64,000 nt of DNA, from the NCBI GenBank assembly GCA_902168085.1, contig CABHOP010000015.1, forward strand, positions 1 to 64,000, read 5' to 3'. Below, in pieces: positions 35,352 to 43,630 of the stretch. Under the pieces are notes generated by a model, which saw only the letters and a list, made by a program, of their open reading frames with translations, did not search any database and was not told the DNA's origin. Numbering within the stretch: the stretch's first letter is position 1; every line of letters begins with the position of its first letter. This DNA is from an uncultured Bacteroides sp. (lineage in GTDB: Bacteria > Bacteroidota > Bacteroidia > Chitinophagales > Chitinophagaceae). Position numbers and translations under genes: made by a program.

Positions 35352-36686
35352 TTATCCTTTCTTTTCCTGTGCTTTAGGCAGATAGTAAACTACCAGGCGG
35401 TTTTCCTTGGTAAAATACTTGTTGGCCACGCGTTTCAGGTCTTCCTTCGTTATTTTGGTATAGCGCGACAGTTCTGTGTTTATCAGGTCGGCATTGCGGA
35501 AATACGTGTAGTAGGTAGCCAGATTTTCAACGATGCCTTGTATACGCTGGTTTTGCGTTACAAAATCATTCTCTGCCTGGTTCATCAGTTTTTGGTATTC
35601 TTCATCGCTGATGAGTTCTTTCTTTACCCTTTCCACTTCAGCCAGCATAGATGCTTCCAGGTCTTCCGGCTTAACACCTGCGTTGGTGATGCCATACATG
35701 AAGGCAACACCCGGATCTTCATTAGGTATCATGAAGGCACCTACAGCAAGGCCTTTTTGTTGTTTGTCCACTATCTCTTTCTGGAAGCGTGAGCTTTTAC
35801 CCTGAGACAGCATTTGTGTAAGCAGTTGCAGCGTGTACCAATCGTCTGTACCCATTTTAGGCGTATGGTAGGCTACGATAACAGCAGGTAATTGCACATT
35901 GTCGTAAAAATTCACGCGTTTTTCAGCTGTTTGTGCCGGCTCTACTTCTGTAGGGCGGGGAATCGCTTTTGTGCCTTTAGGAATATCGCCAAAGTATTTG
36001 GTGATCAGTTCTTTGGTTTTTGTTATGTCCAGGTCGCCACCAATAGCCAATACGGCATTGTTAGGAACATAGAAAGTTTTATAGAAATCCATGAACTCTT
36101 CCAGCTTAGACTGGTCTATATATTGCTCTTTACCGATAGGTGACCAGCGGTAAGGGTGCTTTGTATAAGCGTTTTCATACACTACGTTCAGCAACTGGCC
36201 GTAAGGCGTGTTGTCGTAGCGCTGTTTCTTTTCTTCTTTTACCACCTTGCGTTGCGTTTCCACGCCTACCATGTCAATTTTAGCCTGTAGCATGCGCTCT
36301 GATTCCATCCACAGGGCCAGTTCCAGTTGATTTGAAGGCATTACTTCGTAATAGAAAGTGCGGTCCTGAGAAGTATTGGCATTCAGCTGTCCACCGGCTG
36401 CCTGAACCATCTTCATATATTCACCGCGGCCTATATTTTCGCTGCCTTCAAACAGCAGGTGCTCGAAGAAGTGTGCGAAACCGGTACGCTGAGGGTCTTC
36501 ATTTTTAGAACCTACATGATACATAACAGAAACAGCTACTATAGGTGTAGCGTGGTCTTCGTGAAGGATTACGTGCAACCCGTTCGGCAGATCAAACTCG
36601 GTAAACTTAATGTTACCGTCTGCTTTTACATTGGTGCTGAACACAGAAGCGCCCAACAACATGGCATAGAAAGCTTTAAGCTTCAT
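35352..36686 (-). CDS. M16-family zinc metallopeptidase, active subunit
   Basis: 444 residues from the ATG at 36686, giving a proper signal peptide (MKLKAFYAMLLGASVFS). The inverted zinc motif HFFEH is intact, followed at the usual distance by a Glu-containing helix (NQLELALWMESERM). VMYHVGSKNEDPQRTGFAHFFEHL is the standard M16 context. It digests peptides in the periplasm, most likely with the non-catalytic partner encoded downstream. Confidence 0.93.
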   Translation of the reverse strand: MKLKAFYAMLLGASVFSTNVKADGNIKFTEFDLPNGLHVILHEDHATPIVAVSVMYHVGSKNEDPQRTGFAHFFEHLLFEGSENIGRGEYMKMVQAAGGQLNANTSQDRTFYYEVMPSNQLELALWMESERMLQAKIDMVGVETQRKVVKEEKKQRYDNTPYGQLLNVVYENAYTKHPYRWSPIGKEQYIDQSKLEEFMDFYKTFYVPNNAVLAIGGDLDITKTKELITKYFGDIPKGTKAIPRPTEVEPAQTAEKRVNFYDNVQLPAVIVAYHTPKMGTDDWYTLQLLTQMLSQGKSSRFQKEIVDKQQKGLAVGAFMIPNEDPGVAFMYGITNAGVKPEDLEASMLAEVERVKKELISDEEYQKLMNQAENDFVTQNQRIQGIVENLATYYTYFRNADLINTELSRYTKITKEDLKRVANKYFTKENRLVVYYLPKAQEKKG

Positions 36687-36815
36687 AATAAATAAATTGA
36701 TTTGTGGCAAAAATACTGGTTAGGTGCTAATGTGTACGTGTTAATTAAAGCAAAGGGCGATAATTTCCCCCGAAATCTCCCCCAAGCAATAGATATTTGC
36801 GAAAAATTTGACAAA

Positions 36816-37469
36816 ATGATCAGTACGGTGTTGTTTGATATGGATGGATTGCTTTTTGACACGGAACCGCTGTGGGGCGTAAGTATGCTGCGTGTGGCTG
36901 AAAAGCACGGGATACCCATCACGCGCGAACGATTTAAGGATACAAGAGGTTTCCATATATATGAGGTGACGGATTTCTGGTCCGTAAAATATCCGTGGCA
37001 TGGGAAAAGTGCGCGGGAGGTAGCTGAAGAGATATTAGACGACATCATAACCCTTTCTAAAACACAAGGCAGCATATTGCCCGGTGTAGAGAAAGCGCTC
37101 ATCATGCTGAAAGAAAACGGGTATAAAATAGGCCTTGCATCATCATCGCCTATACGCATGATAGATGCGCTGGTGACACATTTTGGTATTAAACATTATT
37201 TCGATTGCATTACATCGGCCGATGAAGTAGAGCTGGGTAAACCGCATCCCGGTGTGTTTTTACATTGCGCAAAGCAATTAGGTTCAGGTGCTATGGAGTG
37301 TGTAGTGCTGGAAGATTCTGTAAACGGTATGATAGCCGGTAAGGCGGCACGCATGAAAGTAGTAGTAGTGCCAGACCCGATACATGCTGATGACCCGCGC
37401 TTTTCGCTGGCGGATAAGAAGCTGGCGAGTATGGAGCAGTTTGATATGGAATTGTTGGGGGAATTATAG
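36816..37469 (+). CDS. hxpB: HAD-superfamily sugar-phosphate phosphatase, HxpB-like
   Basis: 217 residues from the ATG at 36816; the longer frame from 36702 adds 38 unrelated residues overlapping the M16 promoter region. HAD motif I is FDMDGLLFDTEPLW, motif II lies in LASSSPIRM, the Lys in GKPHPGVFL is motif III, and VLEDSVNG is motif IV. The cap is of the beta-phosphoglucomutase type. ITRERFKDTRGF and the DTEPLW pattern fit 2-deoxyglucose-6-phosphate/hexitol phosphatases rather than a mutase. It converges with the sigma-factor locus. Confidence 0.85.
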   Translation: MISTVLFDMDGLLFDTEPLWGVSMLRVAEKHGIPITRERFKDTRGFHIYEVTDFWSVKYPWHGKSAREVAEEILDDIITLSKTQGSILPGVEKALIMLKENGYKIGLASSSPIRMIDALVTHFGIKHYFDCITSADEVELGKPHPGVFLHCAKQLGSGAMECVVLEDSVNGMIAGKAARMKVVVVPDPIHADDPRFSLADKKLASMEQFDMELLGEL

Positions 37470-37472
37470 ATG

Positions 37473-37850
37473 CTATGCGTCTTTATATAATTTGCTACGG
37501 TTCTTTTTACTAAGCCATCTTTCTATAAATACCAGCAGCAATAAGATATTGGTGCCAAGGATATAGTTGCTGAACTTTTGAAACTGGAAATTGCTTTGAG
37601 CGAAAGCGGCGCTGTAATCGGGCAATGATGCAGATGCGATACATACATATACAACGGAGGTAATGACGCATAGTATAAGCACGGTAACCACCACGCGGAT
37701 GACCCAGGGGTTTACATAGCGCTTACTCACCTTTGCTACCTCTAAACCATCGATTGCTTCCATCACATTTTTAGAAAAACGCATAGATGGCTGCTCCGTT
37801 TCCAGTGCATCTATGATGTTTTTCATATTCTTATCATTATGCTGTGTCAT
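37473..37850 (-). CDS. Membrane protein downstream of the ECF sigma factor, candidate anti-sigma partner
   Basis: 125 residues. A cytoplasmic N-terminal part of about 45 residues (NIIDALETEQPSMRFSKNVMEAIDGLEVAKVS) precedes two hydrophobic helices (about 48-70 and 93-110). The gene starts 21 bases after the sigma gene stop, the usual place for a membrane anti-sigma factor. No zinc-binding anti-sigma motif (HxxxCxxC) is present, so the assignment rests on position. Confidence 0.7.
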   Translation of the reverse strand: MTQHNDKNMKNIIDALETEQPSMRFSKNVMEAIDGLEVAKVSKRYVNPWVIRVVVTVLILCVITSVVYVCIASASLPDYSAAFAQSNFQFQKFSNYILGTNILLLLVFIERWLSKKNRSKLYKDA

Positions 37851-37871
37851 AGCCTTCTTATTAAAGTTACA

Positions 37872-38444
37872 TCAATTGCGATATAATAGTTCCTTCTCCT
37901 TCCCGTAGGTAGCAGCTACTATATCTTTCAGCTTTTGGCGGGCACGGTGCAGCTTTACTTTTACATTGCTGGTGCCCAGGTTCATAATGGCCGCTATTTC
38001 TTCTACAGACTGCTCAGCGAGGTAATAAAGCGTAATGATCTCCGCATCTTCCGCAGCCAGCTTCTTTATGCAATGATTGACCGCCTGCTTTATATCCCGA
38101 TGGTTTTCGCTGTGCGTATCGGCAGCACCGCCATGCGCTTCCATGGTTTCTTCATTTGTGAAAACGGTGCCGGGCCTTGTTTTGCGCAGGTGTGATATGG
38201 CCGTGGTATGAGCTATGGTATACAGCCATGTGCTGAATTTGCTGATACCTTTGAAACCCGCGAGCGACAGGTAGGCTTTTACAAAAACTTCCTGTGATAC
38301 ATCTTCCGCTTCTTCGCGCACGGGTATCAGCCTGCTGATGATGGTGAATACATAAGACTGGTACCTATCTACCAATATTGCATAGGCTGCTTTATTGCCT
38401 TGCAATACCGATTGTACGATATCAGCATCATGTGGTGGTTGCAT
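37872..38444 (-). CDS. ECF-type RNA polymerase sigma factor
   Basis: 190 residues from the ATG at 38444. An open frame continues to 38630 but runs through the promoter and overlaps the divergent gene, so the shorter start is preferred. Region 2 (LVDRYQSYVFTIISRLIPVREEAEDVSQEVFVKAY, then GISKFSTWLYTIAHTTAISHLRK) and region 4 (LAEQSVEEIAAIMNLGTSNVKVKLHRARQ) are complete. It probably transcribes its own gene and the divergent DUF6249 gene, since both carry the same -35/-10 pair. The leader would be very short. Confidence 0.92.
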   Translation of the reverse strand: MQPPHDADIVQSVLQGNKAAYAILVDRYQSYVFTIISRLIPVREEAEDVSQEVFVKAYLSLAGFKGISKFSTWLYTIAHTTAISHLRKTRPGTVFTNEETMEAHGGAADTHSENHRDIKQAVNHCIKKLAAEDAEIITLYYLAEQSVEEIAAIMNLGTSNVKVKLHRARQKLKDIVAATYGKEKELLYRN

Positions 38445-38457
38445 ATAATAGCTATAA

Positions 38458-38483
38458 GACGCAGAAGCCGCGAATCCGGTTAC
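38458..38483 (-). promoter_or_regulatory. ECF-type promoter of the sigma factor gene
   Basis: On the minus strand GTAACC (38483-38478), a 16-base spacer, then CGTC (38461-38458), 13 bases before the ATG. The AAC core at -35 and CGTC at -10 with 16-base spacing are typical of ECF promoters. An identical pair faces the other way. Confidence 0.75.
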
Positions 38484-38507
38484 AAAAAAAGTTTTTTTAT
38501 CGATATT

Positions 38508-38533
38508 GTAACCATATTGGTTTGTGCAGCGTC
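38508..38533 (+). promoter_or_regulatory. ECF-type promoter of the DUF6249 gene
   Basis: GTAACC (38508-38513), 16-base spacer, CGTC (38530-38533), 41 bases before the ATG at 38575. Two further GTAACC copies follow at 38542 and 38553, 11 bases apart. Confidence 0.75.
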
Positions 38534-38574
38534 CTATTGATGTAACCAATACGTAACCATTTAAAAGCATAGAT

Positions 38575-38940
38575 ATGGAAGCTACAAGGGCCATGATACC
38601 GATCATCTTATTTATTTGCATGTCGGCCACACTATTCGGAATATTTTACCTGCGTAACAAAGAACACATGGCGTTGATAGAAAGAGGGATCAACCCAAAG
38701 GAAAGTTACAGGCGATTTGGTTCGCTCACTTACCTGAAATACGGGCTGCTGCTGGTGGGTGTAGGCTTGGGATTATTAATAGCCTATTTGATAGATGAAA
38801 GCTTGCCTACGAAAGGGCTTCATATGGGCCCGCAAAGACCGGCACTTTATTTTTCTTTGATAGGTATTTGTGGCGGTGTAGGGCTAATCGTATCATACTT
38901 TATAGAAAGGAAAGAAATGAAAAAGCACAATACAGACTAA
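38575..38940 (+). CDS. DUF6249-like membrane protein
   Basis: 121 residues. The first helix (about 6-25) is followed by a basic loop with the family-like NKEHMALIERGINPKE, then two more helices (about 54-72 and 90-110). The tail is Lys/Glu-rich. In Bacteroidota such proteins sit divergent from an ECF sigma gene, as here, and the shared promoter suggests they belong to that sigma factor's regulon. Function unknown. Confidence 0.82.
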   Translation: MEATRAMIPIILFICMSATLFGIFYLRNKEHMALIERGINPKESYRRFGSLTYLKYGLLLVGVGLGLLIAYLIDESLPTKGLHMGPQRPALYFSLIGICGGVGLIVSYFIERKEMKKHNTD

Positions 38941-38952
38941 GTATATTTTAAA

Positions 38953-38978
38953 AAGCGCCCGATGTCTATCGGGCGCTT
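38953..38978. terminator. Bidirectional terminator between DUF6249 and DUF1572 genes
   Basis: Perfect 11-bp stem AAGCGCCCGAT / ATCGGGCGCTT with a GTCT loop, between two convergent genes. Confidence 0.85.
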
Positions 38979-38983
38979 CCTTA

Positions 38984-39553
38984 TTATTCATCCTTTTTCA
39001 GAAATTCATCTGTAAAATGTCGCACACCCTTTTCCTGTGCAAATTTACCGTCGTTGTAATCTTTCGATTTGTTTTTGGGAATAGAAAGGCTTTTCCACTC
39101 TGATGTGTGATAGACCTTGGCGATATACACAATTTGCCCTACATGGTAAGCATAATGGGCTATCTGCCTGTTAATAGCTTCCAGTATGGTATGCCCCTCG
39201 TTGCGGATGTAAATGATACGCTCCAGGTCGTCATCTGTAATACTGTTCAGCGCATTGAACAGGCATTGCCAGCCTTCTTCCCAGCGTTTCATGATATCTT
39301 CGCGTGTCTTCACATCATTCTCAAACTCAGCATCGCGTTCGCGCCAGGGCTTTTCGCCATCGGTGGTCAGGAAATCTGTCCAGCGGCTCAGCATATTGCC
39401 CCACATATGTTTTACAATTACGGCAATGCTATTGCTATCCGGATTGGGGTAGAGGAACAGCCTCTTGTTTTCTAATTGTTCCATGGCGCCTTCCCCCAGC
39501 TTTTTATACATCTGGAATTGGCGAACGGCGCTTTTTAAATATGGTATAGCCAT
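38984..39553 (-). CDS. DinB-like DUF1572 family protein
   Basis: 189 residues. It has the four-helix DinB fold with conserved histidines: VKHMWGNMLSRWTDFLTTDGE and, later, INRQIAHYAYHVGQIVYIAK, whose His residues would bind a divalent metal. Homologues include thiol-dependent S-transferases (bacillithiol transferases), which would fit the bshB1 gene in this window, but the substrate is unproven. It is the last gene of the EamA-ilvE-GNAT run. Confidence 0.88.
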   Translation of the reverse strand: MAIPYLKSAVRQFQMYKKLGEGAMEQLENKRLFLYPNPDSNSIAVIVKHMWGNMLSRWTDFLTTDGEKPWRERDAEFENDVKTREDIMKRWEEGWQCLFNALNSITDDDLERIIYIRNEGHTILEAINRQIAHYAYHVGQIVYIAKVYHTSEWKSLSIPKNKSKDYNDGKFAQEKGVRHFTDEFLKKDE

Positions 39554-39559
39554 AAAAAA

Positions 39560-40024
39560 CTATTTACAAGGATTATTGTTGTCCCCGTATATAACGGGGC
39601 GGTTTATTTCCATCAGCCTTTCGGGCAGTGCTATTTCTTTGAACCCATATTGTGCATACAACTGGTGAGCATCCAGCGTGGCCAGCATTACGCGGCGCAG
39701 GCCTTTTACCCAATCCCGTTCCAGCAATACTTCCATCATCTTTTTACTAAGCCCTTTGCCACGATGCGCTTCCTCGACATATACATCGGCCAGGTAGGCA
39801 AATGTGGTATGATCGGTAATAAGGCGGGCATAGCCAACTTGCTGCCCGTCTTTCAAAACGCCGATGCAGTACGAATGATCGAATGCGCGCTTTACAAGAT
39901 CGAACGGTATATTCTTCGACCAGTAAGATTCTGTAGAAAGCCAACGATGAATAGTTTCCGGCTGCATCTGTGTTTTGTCGGTAGTGATGGTATAACCATC
40001 GTGTATGATGCTGATAGGTTCCAT
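39560..40024 (-). CDS. GNAT-family N-acetyltransferase
   Basis: 154 residues. Motif A of the GNAT fold is visible as VEEAHRGKGLSKKMMEVLLE, which binds acetyl-CoA, with the YGFKEIALPERLMEI C-terminal part typical of the family. VGYARLITDHTTFAYLADVYV provides the preceding strands. The acceptor is unknown. It lies six bases after the ilvE stop and six before the DUF1572 gene. Confidence 0.9.
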   Translation of the reverse strand: MEPISIIHDGYTITTDKTQMQPETIHRWLSTESYWSKNIPFDLVKRAFDHSYCIGVLKDGQQVGYARLITDHTTFAYLADVYVEEAHRGKGLSKKMMEVLLERDWVKGLRRVMLATLDAHQLYAQYGFKEIALPERLMEINRPVIYGDNNNPCK

Positions 40025-40030
40025 AATATA

Positions 40031-41080
40031 TTAAATGATATAGTTCCAATTGTGTGTATCAGGAGCTATGCCTTTTCGGATATTTAGCAGGTCTTTCTGC
40101 AACTGATACATCAACGCATCTTCGCCTATGTAGCAAGTATATTCTTTACCAGCCGCAGCTATCACTTCGATAGGTGCTATCACGGCTGCCGTGCCTGCAC
40201 CAAATGCTTCTACACGCTTGCCACTTTCCAGTGCTTCTATGATCTCTTTGTAACGAACCGGCCTTTCTTCCGTCGCAATTCCTTTTTCTTTTGCTAAAGT
40301 TAATAAAGAATCGCGTGTTACACCATCCAGGATGCTGCCTGATAATGGTGGTGTTATCAGCTTGCCATCTATGCAGAACATAATATTCATGGTGCCCGAT
40401 TCTTCGAAGAACTCATGCGTTTTGCTATCGGTCCAAAGCACCTGGTCGTAACCGGCTTCGCGTGCCAGTTGTGTAGGATAGAAGGAACCCCCATAGTTGC
40501 CACCGCATTTGGCAAAGCCTGTGCCGCCATCTGCAGCGCGTACATATTTATCTTCCACCTTTACTTTTAGCGGTTTAGCATAGTATTGGTAGGCAGGTGT
40601 GCATACAATCATGAACAGGTATTCATCGGATATTTTTACACCCAGCCGGCTTTCAGTGGCTATCATAAACGGGCGGATGTATAAAGAACCGTCCATTTCA
40701 GTAGGTACCCAACTGCCATCGAGCTGCACCAGTTGATGGAGTGCTTCCATAAACAGGCTTTTAGGTACCTGCGGCATACACATCCGCTCCAGTGATTTAT
40801 TGAAGCGTTGGTAATGCTTCTCCGGCCTGAAGATATTGATATGCCCATCGTTCATCGCAAATGCCTTCATGCCCTCAAATACCGTTTGGCCATAATGCAG
40901 GCATAAAGCTATGGGGCTCATGGTAAGATCGGCAAAGGGTACGATGCGGCTGTTCTGCCACCGGCCATCGCGGTATTCGGAAACAAACATGTGCTCCGTA
41001 GGTTGCTGGCCAAATGGGATAGACTTGGTGTCTTTAACAGCCCTTTCAGGTTGCGCTGAAATCGAGATTGTGTACTCCAT
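40031..41080 (-). CDS. ilvE: Branched-chain amino acid aminotransferase
   Basis: 349 residues, fold-type IV PLP enzyme that interconverts Leu, Ile and Val with their 2-oxo acids. LCLHYGQTVFEGMKAF, RPEKHYQRFNKSLERMCMP and FEESGTMNIMFCIDGKLITPP are BCAT2-type signatures, and the PLP lysine is in TGFAKCGGNYGGS. The length is normal. It follows the EamA exporter gene with a 17-base gap. It may be the sole BCAT or a catabolic copy. Confidence 0.93.
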   Translation of the reverse strand: MEYTISISAQPERAVKDTKSIPFGQQPTEHMFVSEYRDGRWQNSRIVPFADLTMSPIALCLHYGQTVFEGMKAFAMNDGHINIFRPEKHYQRFNKSLERMCMPQVPKSLFMEALHQLVQLDGSWVPTEMDGSLYIRPFMIATESRLGVKISDEYLFMIVCTPAYQYYAKPLKVKVEDKYVRAADGGTGFAKCGGNYGGSFYPTQLAREAGYDQVLWTDSKTHEFFEESGTMNIMFCIDGKLITPPLSGSILDGVTRDSLLTLAKEKGIATEERPVRYKEIIEALESGKRVEAFGAGTAAVIAPIEVIAAAGKEYTCYIGEDALMYQLQKDLLNIRKGIAPDTHNWNYII

Positions 41081-41097
41081 AATAAAGGTTTTTATTA

Positions 41098-42042
41098 TTA
41101 TTCTACTTCAGGAATGGTTTGCAATGCTGCTTTCTCTTCCTGTTTTTCTTTATGTTGTTTGCGATAACCCTGGTTGACCATAAACACACCTAGCATTATG
41201 GTAACAAAAGATAGCGCAGTAAACCATGTTAGTTGCTCATTGAGTAACAGATAGCCGAGTATGACAGCTACCAGCGGGTTGACATAAGCATAGAGCGAAA
41301 CGATGCCAACAGGTAATTCTTTCAGCGTGTACATATAAGCTGTGTAGGCCATTACAGAGCCAAACACTATAAGATATGCCAGCGACCAGATAACATCCGG
41401 ATGAAAGAGTTCCATTTTGCTATAGTCATCGGCCATGGGACTGATGATATACAGGAAAGCTCCACCTATCAATAATTGCAGACCGGAATTGAAGATGGGG
41501 TTTACTTTGGAACTACCTTTCTTATTATATACACTACCTATGGCCCAACTGGTAGTGGCTACAAATATGCAAGCGATGCCGGATAAATAAGAAGGATTGC
41601 TGAAATCGGAAATGTTATCCTTGAATATAAGTCCAACACCGGTGAAGCCGATAAGCATACCCACTGCAATAGGCAGGTTTATCTTTTCTCTTTTTGATGA
41701 AGACAGGTTGATGATGACAGTGACAATAGGCATCAGAGAGCATATCAATGCAGCTACGCCGCTAGGCACATAACGTTCGCCCCAGGAAACCAGGCCATTG
41801 CCTAATGTAATGAGCAGGAAACCAACGATACCCTGATGGATGATGTTTTTTCGTGACAGATCGACCTTACGGCTTATCATAAGGCCGATGGCCATAATGA
41901 TGACGGCAGAAACCGTTTGCCGTATAGCTGCAAATAAAAATGCAGGGTAGTGCATGACAGCTACCCTAAGTGCTAAGTAAGTAGTGCCCCAAACAATGCA
42001 TATAAAAATGAGTGCGAGGTATGCCTTGGTGTGATTCTTCAT
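41098..42042 (-). CDS. EamA/DMT-family exporter
   Basis: 314 residues with about ten membrane helices in two EamA repeats (about 7-140 and 155-290). CIVWGTTYLALRVAV opens the first repeat. FGSVMAYTAYMYTLKELPVGIVSLYAYVNPLVAVILGYLLL closes the second. It probably exports an amino acid or metabolite. It is divergent from the MocR regulator 110 bases away and upstream of ilvE. Confidence 0.9.
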   Translation of the reverse strand: MKNHTKAYLALIFICIVWGTTYLALRVAVMHYPAFLFAAIRQTVSAVIIMAIGLMISRKVDLSRKNIIHQGIVGFLLITLGNGLVSWGERYVPSGVAALICSLMPIVTVIINLSSSKREKINLPIAVGMLIGFTGVGLIFKDNISDFSNPSYLSGIACIFVATTSWAIGSVYNKKGSSKVNPIFNSGLQLLIGGAFLYIISPMADDYSKMELFHPDVIWSLAYLIVFGSVMAYTAYMYTLKELPVGIVSLYAYVNPLVAVILGYLLLNEQLTWFTALSFVTIMLGVFMVNQGYRKQHKEKQEEKAALQTIPEVE

Positions 42043-42152
42043 ATTGGTGTGGTGCCAAGTTCTTTAAATAGATCCATTGCAAAAATGAGAGTATTGGTGG
42101 AAACAAAACAGATACAATTTTTGTAATTTCGACCATAACAGTTTGAAATGGT

Positions 42153-43595
42153 ATGAAGAAATTGTTAAAAGGAAAGGCAGAGCACTTGTACCTGCATGTA
42201 TCTGAAAATATAGAACGGCAAATAATGGATAAGGTGCTGAATATAGGTGATAAGTTGCCATCGGTGCGCATCCTGAGCAAGCAACATGGTATTAGTGTGA
42301 GCACTACGCTGCAGGCCTATTACCATCTGGAAGGGAAAGGTTTGATTGAGTCGCGGCCGCAGAGTGGGTATTATGTATGCTACAATCCATCACGTTTTCC
42401 GAAGCCGCTGGAGAAGAGTAACCCTGCGCTAACGCTGAAGAATAAGAATGTGGAAGCCATTATATCGGAAGTGTATGATGATTTTGTGATGCCGGGCGTT
42501 ACGAAGTTTTCATTGGGCGTGCCGGCACCTGAGATATTGCCATTAGCTAAGCTGAATAAGGCAATGGTGCAGGCATTGCGTGAGTTACCTGCCAATGGTA
42601 CATCTTACGAGCATGTGCAGGGTAATACTTTATTGCGCACCCAGGTAGCACAGTGGACAAGGCAGTGGGGCAGTGAGATAACGGCCGATGATATTGTATC
42701 TACGGCGGGTTGTATGAATGCGATTTCCTATTGCCTGATGGCGATAACTAAGCCGGGAGATACCATAGCCGTAGAAAGCCCGGTGTATTTTGGTACGTTG
42801 CGCTTTGCACAGAGCATAGGTATAAAGGTGATAGAGCTACCAACAGACCCGCATACGGGTGTAGACCCGGATGATGTAAAACGTGCGCTGCAAAAGCATA
42901 ATGTAAAGGCCTGCTTCTTTGTAACCAACTTCAGCAACCCGCTGGGGTACTGCATGCCCGATGAGCAAAAGGAAGCATTGGTAAAGCTGCTATCTATACA
43001 TGGTGTGCCGTTGATAGAAGACGACCTGTATGGCGATATATACTTTGGCCAGCAAAGGCCGCGGCCATGCAAGAGCTTTGATGAAGAGGGCAATGTGCTG
43101 TGGTGCAGCTCTGTATCTAAAACACTGGCACCGGGGTATAGGGTCGGATGGGTAGCGGCATCGGACAAGTATAAGGAAAAGATAAAGCGGCTGAAGCTGT
43201 ACCACAGCATTACATCGCCCACCATGCAGCAGGCGGCTATCGCCAATTTCCTGGCTACGGGCAGGTATGAGCACCACCTGCGCAAGCTGAGGCAAACACT
43301 GCATGCTAACTGCCTGCATTTTACCCGCGCCATTGGCGATTACTTCCCGGAAAGCACGAAGCTGAGTAATCCTAAAGGTGGCTTTATATTGTGGCTGGAA
43401 CTGGATAAGCATATAGACACCTACCAACTGTATCAAGAGGCGATGCTGCACAAAATAAGTATTGCCCCCGGTAGTATGTTTACCCTGCAAGACCGCTACC
43501 GCAACTGTATGCGCCTGAGCTATGGCATGCAATGGACACCGCAGGTGGAAAGGGCTTTGAAAAAACTGGGTAGCCTAGTGAAGGAAATGAGCTAA
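42153..43595 (+). CDS. MocR-type (GntR-aminotransferase) transcriptional regulator
   Basis: 480 residues. An N-terminal GntR winged helix (about 5-75; LPSVRILSKQHGISVSTTLQAYYHLEGKGLI) is fused to a fold-type I aminotransferase domain. The PLP lysine is Lys323 in SVSKTLAPGYRVGW. MocR proteins use PLP to sense amino acids or amines and usually control a divergent gene. Here that gene is the EamA exporter, followed by ilvE. A few family members keep transaminase activity. Confidence 0.93.
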   Translation: MKKLLKGKAEHLYLHVSENIERQIMDKVLNIGDKLPSVRILSKQHGISVSTTLQAYYHLEGKGLIESRPQSGYYVCYNPSRFPKPLEKSNPALTLKNKNVEAIISEVYDDFVMPGVTKFSLGVPAPEILPLAKLNKAMVQALRELPANGTSYEHVQGNTLLRTQVAQWTRQWGSEITADDIVSTAGCMNAISYCLMAITKPGDTIAVESPVYFGTLRFAQSIGIKVIELPTDPHTGVDPDDVKRALQKHNVKACFFVTNFSNPLGYCMPDEQKEALVKLLSIHGVPLIEDDLYGDIYFGQQRPRPCKSFDEEGNVLWCSSVSKTLAPGYRVGWVAASDKYKEKIKRLKLYHSITSPTMQQAAIANFLATGRYEHHLRKLRQTLHANCLHFTRAIGDYFPESTKLSNPKGGFILWLELDKHIDTYQLYQEAMLHKISIAPGSMFTLQDRYRNCMRLSYGMQWTPQVERALKKLGSLVKEMS

Positions 43596-43596
43596 A

Positions 43597-43630
43597 AGAA
43601 ATAAGCGATTCAATGGAATCGCTTATTTCT
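43597..43630. terminator. Bidirectional terminator overlapping the mutS2 stop
   Basis: Perfect 15-bp stem with an AATG loop between two convergent genes; the mutS2 stop codon (43623-43625) lies in the right arm. Confidence 0.85.

Noticed and set aside
36702-36815. N-terminal extension of the HAD phosphatase
   Set aside because: The 38 residues are unlike any HAD N-terminus and overlap the region upstream of the divergent M16 gene; the ATG at 36816 directly precedes motif I.
38445-38630. Longer N-terminus for the sigma factor
   Set aside because: It would run through the ECF promoter and overlap the divergent gene; ECF sigma factors begin close to region 2, as with the start at 38444.
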